DNA from: Prevotella sp. KH2C16 | GTDB lineage: Bacteria > Bacteroidota > Bacteroidia > Bacteroidales > Bacteroidaceae | Reading direction: 5' to 3' | DNA: 52,440 bases | NCBI RefSeq assembly: GCF_900113305.1 | Contig: NZ_FOOW01000021.1 | Span: 1 to 52,440 of the forward strand | Shown: one piece after another, positions 31,501 to 38,360 of the stretch | Position numbering within the stretch: position 1 is the stretch's first letter | How the letters are laid out: every line of letters begins with the position of its first letter | Made by a program: the position numbers and the translations under genes | The notes under the pieces: generated by a model | Databases searched by the model: none | Seen by the model: only the letters and a program-made list of their open reading frames with translations | Told to the model about the DNA's origin: nothing

Positions 31501-34500
31501 TTAGAAGTTAAGGTTCAGTCCGAGCTGGAAGCTCATTGGACGGGGATATGGATTGCTGTCTATGCCGCTCGAAACTTCGGGGTCGATACCGTCATACTTG
31601 GTAATCATGAACGGGTTTTGTGCGGTAAAGTATATGCGCCCCGAGAAATACGGGGTATCGTTATAGGTCAGCAGGGCCGGGAAAGTATAGCCGAGCGTGA
31701 TATTGGTACACTTCAGGTAAGAGGCATTGCGAATGAAGTAGTCGCTCAGGTAAGGGTTGTTTACCGTTGTTCCCGTAAACCCTAAGGCAATTGCTTCTGC
31801 CGAGGTGTTAGAGAACGCCGAGTTGTGGTAGAGACCCGAACTGGATATGGAAGCCTTGCTCGACAGGAAGTCATAGTAGACATAGTTGCCGATGGCCGCA
31901 TGGAAAGCTGCGCTCAAGTCCCAGTTCTTGTAGATGAACTTGGTGGTAAGACCCATGATGACAGGAGCGGCCGGACTCTTGTAGTAATAGCGGTCGCCGT
32001 CGTTAATCTGGCCGTCGGCATTGCGGTCTACATAGAGGCCTTCGATAGGTTTGCCGGCCTTGTCATAGACTTGCTGGTAGACGAAGAAGCTGCTCGTGGG
32101 CTGTCCTACCTTGTGCCTCTGCACCTTGGTGTTATTGCCTCGGGAAATCTTATCACCCGTCCATACCCAGTCCTGGGCACCGGCTTTCAGCTCGGTAATC
32201 TCGTTTTTATTCCAACCTATATTATAGGTTACATCCCATGTGAAGTCTTTCGTTACGATGGGCTTGACATCAAACGAGAGCTCAAGGCCATAGTTTTTCA
32301 GCGATCCTATGTTCTGCAACTGCGTATCGCCGAAAGCTGTGCCTGCGGGAACACTTACGGTAGCAAGCAGGTCGGAGGTCTTACGATAGTATCCGTCGAG
32401 GTTGATTACGAAGCGGCCGTTATAGGCACTGAAGTCAATACCCGCGTTATAGGTCGTGGTTTTCTCCCAAGTCAGCTTGTCGTTGTAGTTGTTCGGGCGA
32501 ACCGTATAATAGTAGGTGTCGCCGAAAGGATACTGGGCGTAAGAGTTACCACGCACATAGAGCGGCAGATAATAGAAGTCGTCGATGCCGTTCTGCTGGC
32601 CGGTCTTACCCCAGCCCAGGCGGAGCTTCAACTCGTCGAGCCAGTTCACATCCTTGAGAAACTTCTCGTTGCTGATCTTCCAGGCAAAGGCTGCCGATGG
32701 GAAATAGCCCCACTTGTGTCCTTTGGCAAAGCGAGAGGATCCGTCGGCACGGAAGGTTGCCGTAATCAGATAGCGGTCGAGGAGGTTATAGTTCAGGCGG
32801 CCGAAGTAAGACACGAGCCCATTGCGGCCGGGGTACTGCTCTTCTGAGCGAAGAGTTGGGTCATGCGCCTCGCCGGTAGCCAAGTCTGTGCCTTGTCCTT
32901 CCTTATAGCCACTCCTGTGATAATGGCTGTCCTCGGCACCTGCCATGATGTCCACCCCGTGGTCTCCGAACTGATGCTGATACTGGGCATAGGCACTTCC
33001 TACGATGCCGTATTTCCAATGGCGTTCAATACTTTGCCATCCATAGTAGTTGTTGCTGTAAGAGTAGCGCGAGATGTTTTCATCCTGGCTGGTTGCCGTA
33101 TACTGTGCACCGAGAGAAGCGTGGATTCTCAAATCCTCGAAACCGTGGATTTTATAGTCCATTTCTATGTTGCCGCTGAAGTCGTTGGAGTTGGCCACGG
33201 TGTGCTTGTCATTGAGCAACGCCAGCGGGTTTTGCGGAGCGTTGGAGTTGGTTGTATACTTCCAGCTCTTATCACTGAAGTTCGCATTGAGAAGGTTTTG
33301 ATACCAGCCGCCCGTAAATCTATAGTTCGCGTCCGACATCCTGACAGGACGCGTCGGGTCGATGGACAAGGCTGCGCCTATTGCGCCGCCGGCATCGGCA
33401 TAGCGGTCTTTCTCATACATGTACTTCGCCGTGATGTTGAAGTTCAGATGGCCGTCAAGCAAAGTCGGAGCCAGGTTTACCGATACATTCGTACGGCGCA
33501 TCCAGCTGGTCTTCACGATACCGTTGGAGATGTTGTAGCCTGCGCTCACGCGATAGGGCATATTCTTCAGACCGCCGCTCATGCTGATGCTATGGTTGGA
33601 GGAAATAGCCGTGCGGAAGATCTCGTCCTGCCAGTCGGTGTCGCCATTGCCGAGCAGGGAAGCGTCGAGTCCGTTGATGGTTCCTACGAGTTTCTTGTAG
33701 TCGGCCGCATTCAGAACATCATATTTTTTCTGGATCATAGACATCGTAACATCTCCGTTATAGTTGAATTTGGGAGCCGATCCGGCGCGCCCTTTCTTCG
33801 TCGTGATGATGATTACGCCGTTGGAAGCACGGGAACCGTAGATGGCTGTGGCCGAAGCGTCCTTCAAAACGGTGAAAGTCTCAATGTCGTTAGGATTGAT
33901 CATCGCGAGGATGTTACTCATACCCTTAAGGGTTTCGCTGTCGATGACCAGTCCGTCTATCACATAGAGCGGGTCGTTGCTGGCATTCAGCGAGGCTCCG
34001 CCACGGATGCGAATCTGTGCGCCGGCACCCGGAGTTCCTCCTGCTGTCTGCACATCCACGCCGGCAACCTTGCCGACGAGCATGTCGGAGGCGTTGTTCG
34101 TAATACCTTTAGACAGGTCGTCCGGCTTCATAGCCGTAACCGAACCTGTAAGATCTTCCTTCTTGGCATGACCATAACCGATGACCACGACCTGTTCCAG
34201 CGTCTTGGCATCATCCTGCATGGTGATGACCACATTCGGACTTGCAGTAGCGGTAGCGGTCATGTACCCTATATAAGATACGGTGAGCGTTGCGCCCTGA
34301 TCAGCCTTGATGGAGAAGTTACCGTCGATGTCTGACACCGCTGCCGCCTTACCGCCTACGCTGATGGTGGCACCGATGACAGGCTCGCCGGTAGCATCTT
34401 TGACATGCCCGTTGACAGTGATACTCTGTGCAAAGGCATTGACTGAAAGGATGAGCCCGCAAACTATTGCAAGCATCCTTAGAGGCATAGTGATTTTTAC

Positions 34501-34512
34501 CTGCTTCATCAT
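31501..34512 (-). CDS. susC: SusC-family TonB-dependent transporter
   Basis: 1003 residues. Signal peptide, then a carboxypeptidase-regulatory-like domain (SITVNGHVKDATGEPVIGAT, VSYIGYMTA), the TonB-contacting and plug region (LEQVVVIGYGHAKKEDLTGS, VAGVDVQTAGGTPGAGAQIR, SNDPLYVIDGLVI) and a 22-strand barrel ending FQLGLNLNF. It imports malto-oligosaccharides across the outer membrane with SusD. A second Met one codon in is an alternative start. It leads the susCDEF operon. The -7 box is at 34657-34664 and the LacI-type operator at 34720-34731. Confidence 0.95.
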   Translation of the reverse strand: MMKQVKITMPLRMLAIVCGLILSVNAFAQSITVNGHVKDATGEPVIGATISVGGKAAAVSDIDGNFSIKADQGATLTVSYIGYMTATATASPNVVITMQDDAKTLEQVVVIGYGHAKKEDLTGSVTAMKPDDLSKGITNNASDMLVGKVAGVDVQTAGGTPGAGAQIRIRGGASLNASNDPLYVIDGLVIDSETLKGMSNILAMINPNDIETFTVLKDASATAIYGSRASNGVIIITTKKGRAGSAPKFNYNGDVTMSMIQKKYDVLNAADYKKLVGTINGLDASLLGNGDTDWQDEIFRTAISSNHSISMSGGLKNMPYRVSAGYNISNGIVKTSWMRRTNVSVNLAPTLLDGHLNFNITAKYMYEKDRYADAGGAIGAALSIDPTRPVRMSDANYRFTGGWYQNLLNANFSDKSWKYTTNSNAPQNPLALLNDKHTVANSNDFSGNIEMDYKIHGFEDLRIHASLGAQYTATSQDENISRYSYSNNYYGWQSIERHWKYGIVGSAYAQYQHQFGDHGVDIMAGAEDSHYHRSGYKEGQGTDLATGEAHDPTLRSEEQYPGRNGLVSYFGRLNYNLLDRYLITATFRADGSSRFAKGHKWGYFPSAAFAWKISNEKFLKDVNWLDELKLRLGWGKTGQQNGIDDFYYLPLYVRGNSYAQYPFGDTYYYTVRPNNYNDKLTWEKTTTYNAGIDFSAYNGRFVINLDGYYRKTSDLLATVSVPAGTAFGDTQLQNIGSLKNYGLELSFDVKPIVTKDFTWDVTYNIGWNKNEITELKAGAQDWVWTGDKISRGNNTKVQRHKVGQPTSSFFVYQQVYDKAGKPIEGLYVDRNADGQINDGDRYYYKSPAAPVIMGLTTKFIYKNWDLSAAFHAAIGNYVYYDFLSSKASISSSGLYHNSAFSNTSAEAIALGFTGTTVNNPYLSDYFIRNASYLKCTNITLGYTFPALLTYNDTPYFSGRIYFTAQNPFMITKYDGIDPEVSSGIDSNPYPRPMSFQLGLNLNF

Positions 34513-34656
34513 TTTTTTGATTTAATTAGTTAGCTATACAGTTGTTAATTTTATTATTTTCAGTTAGTTGGAGCCTATGAGCCAGTAAGGGTTAGTCAGT
34601 TTTAGGTTAGTGGCTTAATGGCTTTTTCTGTCTCTTATTAAGAAACTTTCACGCTG

Positions 34657-34664
34657 CAAATTTA
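34657..34664 (-). promoter_or_regulatory. susC -7 box
   Basis: TAAATTTG on the minus strand. Its first base (34664) is 61.5 bp from the centre of the operator at 34720-34731. No good -33 TTTG is present, which fits activator dependence. The leader to the susC start is about 140 nt. Confidence 0.55.
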
Positions 34665-34719
34665 ACTTGTTTAGCGATACATTATAATTTTTTTTACTGA
34701 AAAGCGTTATTTATAGCGT

Positions 34720-34731
34720 GCAAACGATTGC
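34720..34731. promoter_or_regulatory. LacI-type operator shared by susC and lacI
   Basis: GCAAACGATTGC, a near-perfect palindrome with a central CG as in many LacI-family operators, flanked by GCG/GCAA. It is 61.5 bp from the susC -7 box on one side and 62.5 bp from the lacI -7 box (34788) on the other. It can serve both divergent promoters. Confidence 0.7.
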
Positions 34732-34787
34732 GCAATTAAAATGCAATTAATAGAAAAGGTAACCGCCGACTGTTTCTGTGGTTTCAT

Positions 34788-34795
34788 TATCTTTG
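34788..34795 (+). promoter_or_regulatory. -7 box of the lacI-type regulator gene
   Basis: TATCTTTG, 23 nt before the ATG at 34819; the -33 region is weak. It is 62.5 bp downstream of the shared operator centre, suggesting autoregulation. Confidence 0.55.
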
Positions 34796-34818
34796 CATCG
34801 AGCTTAAAACAAAACCTG

Positions 34819-35847
34819 ATGAGTGAATCTACACCTATTACGATGAAGGATATTGCCAGGGAATTTGGCGTCTCCGTGGCAACGGTGTCGCGTGCGCTCA
34901 ATGACAACAGGCGCATCAGTGAACCCATCCGCAAGGCCATTCAGGCTTATGCCGTGGAGCACAGTTTCTATCCCAATGTCATCGGCGAGCAGCTGCGGCA
35001 TTCAAAGATTAAGAATACGCATATCATCGGTGTCATCGTCCCGCAGTTCGCCCATTATTATTTTGCGACGATTCTTAGCGGCATTGAAGAGGAGGCCAAT
35101 GCCCGCGGCTATAACATCATGGTGGCCCAGAGCAACGAGAAATATGAGCGCGAGGTGGAGATCTGCCGCAACTTCTATAAGAGCAGGGTGTGCGGCGTCA
35201 TCGTCTCCCAGGCCAAGGACACGATTCGCTATGACCATTTCCAGCGGCTCATAGACAATGGAATCCCCATCGTTTTCTATGACAGAATCTCCACGGGAGT
35301 GGAGGCTTCACGCGTCGTGGTGGATGATTACATGGGTGCCTTCACGGCCGTGAGCCACCTCATAGCTACGGGTTGCCGGCGCATAGCGTTCTATGGGGCC
35401 CCGCTTACATTGGAGATTTCCAAGAACCGGCTCAACGGATATAAGGACGCCTTGTTGAAGCATGGCATCAAGATCGACGATAGCCTTATCCGCTATTGCG
35501 ACAACCGTGCTGACGCCGAGGCCATCACGCCACAGATACTTGAGGCGGGAAACAGGCCCGATGGTTTCTTCGCGGTGAACGATGATACGGCAATCGGCAT
35601 CCTGTATACGGCCAAGCGCATGGGGTTCAGGGTGCCTGACGATATCGGAATCTGCGGATTCACCAACGGCTACCGTGCCATAGCCTGCGACCCGATGCTG
35701 ACCACGGTCGAACAGCGCGGCTTCCAGGTGGGCGAGGAGGCGGCCAACATTCTCATTCAGCAGGTGGAAGGCCTGATTCCGAAGAGCAAGGTGGAGCGCC
35801 GGGTGGTGCGAACCAAGCTCATAGTGCGCGGCACGACCAAGGAGTGA
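34819..35847 (+). CDS. LacI-family regulator of the starch regulon
   Basis: 342 residues from the ATG at 34819; an in-frame ATG at 34741 would translate through the promoter. The N-terminal HTH is ITMKDIAREFGVSVATVSRA, LNDNRRISEPIRKAIQ with the usual hinge. The periplasmic-binding-protein-like sensor domain follows (IIGVIVPQFAHYYFATILSG; VCGVIVSQAKD; GFFAVNDDTAIGILYTAKRM; LTTVEQRGFQVGEEAANILI). It lies between susC and the transporter and next to the shared operator. It takes the place of the membrane regulator SusR of Bacteroides thetaiotaomicron. The fixed operator distance far upstream of the promoters suggests activation. Confidence 0.9.
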   Translation: MSESTPITMKDIAREFGVSVATVSRALNDNRRISEPIRKAIQAYAVEHSFYPNVIGEQLRHSKIKNTHIIGVIVPQFAHYYFATILSGIEEEANARGYNIMVAQSNEKYEREVEICRNFYKSRVCGVIVSQAKDTIRYDHFQRLIDNGIPIVFYDRISTGVEASRVVVDDYMGAFTAVSHLIATGCRRIAFYGAPLTLEISKNRLNGYKDALLKHGIKIDDSLIRYCDNRADAEAITPQILEAGNRPDGFFAVNDDTAIGILYTAKRMGFRVPDDIGICGFTNGYRAIACDPMLTTVEQRGFQVGEEAANILIQQVEGLIPKSKVERRVVRTKLIVRGTTKE

Positions 35848-35916
35848 GCTGGCTTTTATCCCGGTGAAGGGATACGGATATATGAGATAATAACTAAGAA
35901 CAAACAAGTAAGATAT

Positions 35917-37359
35917 ATGAACAAGCAGAAACCTGATATGAAGTTCTGGGGTCTATGGAACCTCAGCTTCGGTTTTTTCGGCGTGCAGATAGCCTATGCG
36001 CTGCAAAGTGCCAATGTCTCGAGAATCTTTGCCACTCTGGGGGCTGACCCCCATAGCCTGAGCTACTTCTGGGTGCTTCCCCCGCTGATGGGCATCATCG
36101 TGCAGCCGATAGTGGGCACGCTGAGCGACCGCACCTGGACGCGCTTCGGCCGGCGCATACCTTATTTATTTATAGGGGCTGCCCTGGCAGTCCTCGTCAT
36201 GTGTCTGTTGCCCAATGCGGGGTCTTTCGGCCTTGCCGTAGGGGCAGCGATGATCTTCGGCCTCATTGCGCTGATGTTCCTCGACACCTCGCTCAACATG
36301 GCGATGCAGCCTTTCAAGATGCTCGTGGGCGACATGGTGAACGAGAAGCAGAAGGCCAAGGCCTACAGCATTCAGAGCTTTCTGTGCAATGCGGGCAGCG
36401 TGGTGGGGTTCATCTTCCCGTTTCTCTTCACCTGGCTGGGCATACAGAATGTGGCGGCCGTCGGCGAGGTGCCCGACTCGGTGAAGTGGTCATTCTATAT
36501 GGGGGCGGCCATTCTCATCCTCTGCGTCATCTATACTGTCGCGAAGGTGCGGGAGTGGAAACCGCGGGAATATGCCGAGTATAATGAACTGACGAATGAT
36601 GATTTCGAGGATGATATTAAGGCATGGTATGAGCAGAAGTGGCAGAACTCTTCGCTGCTGAAGTTGTTGCTATTGCGCTTTAAGTTCACCTATTGGCTGG
36701 AGAATATGATGGGTAACAACTGGATTGTGAAGTATTTTAAGTTCTTGAATTCATGGGTTTACCTGCTTTTCCACGCTCCCTCCACCTTCTGGAAGGTGGG
36801 TCTGGTGCAGTTCTTCTGCTGGGCGGGCATGCTGTATATGTGGAACTACACCCCCGGAGCGATCGCCGAGATAGTATGGAACACCACCGATGCCAGTTCG
36901 GCAGCCTTCCAGGAGGCCGGCAACTGGGTGGGTATACTCTATGCGGTGCAGGCTATGGGCAGCGTGGTATGGGCAGCCCTGCTCCCCAGTTTCAAGAATA
37001 CCAAGGTGGCTTACTCCGTGAGCCTTGCCATCGGCGGCATCGGCTTTGCCATGGTTCCGTTCCTCCACAATCCCTACACCCAGTTCATTGCCTTCCTGCT
37101 CATCGGCTGCGCCTGGGCTGCCATGCTGGCCATGCCCTTCACCTTCGTTACCAACGCCTTGCAGGGCTACGGCCACATGGGAGCCTATCTGGGGCTCTTC
37201 AACGGCACGATCTGCCTTCCCCAGATTATCGCAGCCCTTCTCGGCGGCATCGTACTGTACCTCGTGGGCAGTCATCAGAGCACGATGATGATCGTGGCCG
37301 GCGTGCTGTTCTTGTGCGGAGCCTTAGCCGTAACCTTCATCAAGGCGGAAAAGGCATAG
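35917..37359 (+). CDS. MFS transporter, probably for malto-oligosaccharides (SLC45-like)
   Basis: 480 residues with about 12 predicted membrane helices. The start KFWGLWNLSFGFFGVQIAYA and LPPLMGIIVQPIVGTLSDRT, WTRFGRRIPY (the MFS loop motif) are typical of the SLC45-like sugar transporters of Bacteroidetes. A long cytoplasmic loop (about residues 208-270, EWKPREYAEYNELTNDDFED) separates the two halves. It lies 69 nt after lacI and is likely co-transcribed. It would bring maltose or maltotriose from the periplasm into the cell for MalQ. Confidence 0.88.
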   Translation: MNKQKPDMKFWGLWNLSFGFFGVQIAYALQSANVSRIFATLGADPHSLSYFWVLPPLMGIIVQPIVGTLSDRTWTRFGRRIPYLFIGAALAVLVMCLLPNAGSFGLAVGAAMIFGLIALMFLDTSLNMAMQPFKMLVGDMVNEKQKAKAYSIQSFLCNAGSVVGFIFPFLFTWLGIQNVAAVGEVPDSVKWSFYMGAAILILCVIYTVAKVREWKPREYAEYNELTNDDFEDDIKAWYEQKWQNSSLLKLLLLRFKFTYWLENMMGNNWIVKYFKFLNSWVYLLFHAPSTFWKVGLVQFFCWAGMLYMWNYTPGAIAEIVWNTTDASSAAFQEAGNWVGILYAVQAMGSVVWAALLPSFKNTKVAYSVSLAIGGIGFAMVPFLHNPYTQFIAFLLIGCAWAAMLAMPFTFVTNALQGYGHMGAYLGLFNGTICLPQIIAALLGGIVLYLVGSHQSTMMIVAGVLFLCGALAVTFIKAEKA

Positions 37360-37448
37360 GATATTTGTGCTCCGGGCGGCGGCCTGTTGCCGTTGCCATG
37401 GGTTGTTGATACGGGTGGCTTGCAATGCTCCGCATGTCTTCAGATGAA

Positions 37449-37564
37449 TTACAAGCCGTTTGTAACAGGATTACCAGTCGTTGGTAATGGCGTTACCACT
37501 TACTGGTAATGTGATTACCAGCGGCTGGTAACATTATTACCACTTACTGGTAACAACCTGGTAA
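37449..37564. repeat. Array of TTACCA-N5-TGGTAA palindromes, exact 22-bp period
   Basis: Units start at 37449 (variant TTACAA-N5-TTGTAA), 37471, 37493, 37515 and 37537, each 17 bp with perfect 6-bp arms, separated by 5-bp spacers. A last half-site TGGTAA stands in phase at 37559. The N5 inserts vary (GTCGT, CTTAC, GCGGC, CTTAC) while arms and spacing are constant. It lies between the MFS gene and the PAP2 gene. I do not recognise a named family. Confidence 0.8.
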
Positions 37565-37632
37565 AGCGCAGTCCTCGCCCAGGCTCATTGCCTTGGGATG
37601 TTTTTTTACTGCTTTCTGCGGGTGCTGTTTTC

Positions 37633-37663
37633 TTGGTCGATAAGATTCTTTTTTGTATTTTTG
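37633..37663 (+). promoter_or_regulatory. Promoter of the PAP2 gene
   Basis: TTG (37633-37635), 20 nt, TATTTTTG (37656-37663). The ATG follows 4 nt later, suggesting a leaderless or nearly leaderless message. The palindrome array ends 69 nt upstream of the -33 box. Confidence 0.6.
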
Positions 37664-37667
37664 CATC

Positions 37668-38231
37668 ATGAAAAGCTTTATCTGTAGTTTGGCGTTCCTG
37701 TTGGCAGCCTTGCCGATGCAGGCACAGAAGGAGTTTCACGGCGACGGCATCGACGACTATCTGCGTTTCATGCCTGTGGCATCGGTCTATGTGCTCAAGG
37801 CGAGCGGCGTGGAGAGTGTCTCGTCGTGGAAGCGTCTGCTGGTGAATTCCGCAACCTCCATAGCCCTTTTCAGCGGTGTGGTCCATGGGCTGAAGCAGTC
37901 GGTGCACAAGTGGCGGCCCGACGGCACCGACCGTCGTTCTTTTCCTTCAGGACACACGGCGATGGCTTTTGCCGGAGCCACCATGCTGCATAAGGAGTTC
38001 GGTCGAGTGTCGCCGTGGATCAGCGTGGCGGGATATGGGGTTGCCGCCCTTACGGCCGCCGACCGGGTGCGCCGTAACCGCCACGACTGGGACGATGTGG
38101 CTGCCGGTGCTGCCATCGGCATCGGGGGCACTCTGCTGGGCTACTGGCTCGGCGACAAGCTGACTGGCGAGCGGCGCAGGTGCGATGTGGCTCTGACGGG
38201 CAGCGGAGTGTGCTTCGTCTATCGGTTCTAA
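37668..38231 (+). CDS. PAP2-family membrane phosphatase
   Basis: 187 residues from the ATG at 37668 (MKSFICSLAFLLAALPMQAQ, a signal peptide); five upstream in-frame codons overlap the promoter. The three phosphatase motifs are intact: KQSVHKWRPDG (K-x6-RP), RSFPSGHTAM (PSGH) and RVRRNRHDWDDV (R-x5-H-x3-D). Such enzymes hydrolyse lipid phosphates such as undecaprenyl pyrophosphate or phosphatidate in the periplasm. It lies inside the starch locus, but nothing links it to starch. The array at 37449-37564 lies upstream. Confidence 0.88.
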   Translation: MKSFICSLAFLLAALPMQAQKEFHGDGIDDYLRFMPVASVYVLKASGVESVSSWKRLLVNSATSIALFSGVVHGLKQSVHKWRPDGTDRRSFPSGHTAMAFAGATMLHKEFGRVSPWISVAGYGVAALTAADRVRRNRHDWDDVAAGAAIGIGGTLLGYWLGDKLTGERRRCDVALTGSGVCFVYRF

Positions 38232-38261
38232 TTGCCGGGAATTGCTGTAATCCGTGGTTGC

Positions 38262-38336
38262 GCAATCGTTTGCATAAAACTTTTCCGTCTTTGCATACCC
38301 TCGCTATGCCTCGTGTAATAATAATTACTAACTTTG
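38262..38336 (+). promoter_or_regulatory. malQ promoter and LacI-type operator
   Basis: GCAATCGTTTGC (38262-38273, the complement of the susC operator; the 17-bp core TGCAAACGATTGCGCAA is common to both sites) is centred 61.5 bp upstream of the -7 box TAACTTTG (38329-38336). The malQ ATG is 24 nt further on. Confidence 0.7.
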
Positions 38337-38360
38337 AACCAAATTTATTAACCAAAACAT

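Noticed and set aside
32863..34335. 490-codon plus-strand frame inside susC
   Set aside because: Shadow of the susC coding sequence; high GC at third positions leaves the opposite strand open. The same holds for the long frames opposite malQ and the pullulanase.
37449..37564. Reading the palindrome array as a CRISPR array
   Set aside because: The conserved parts are 6-bp arms with 5-bp inserts and spacers, far shorter than CRISPR repeats and spacers, and there are no cas genes.
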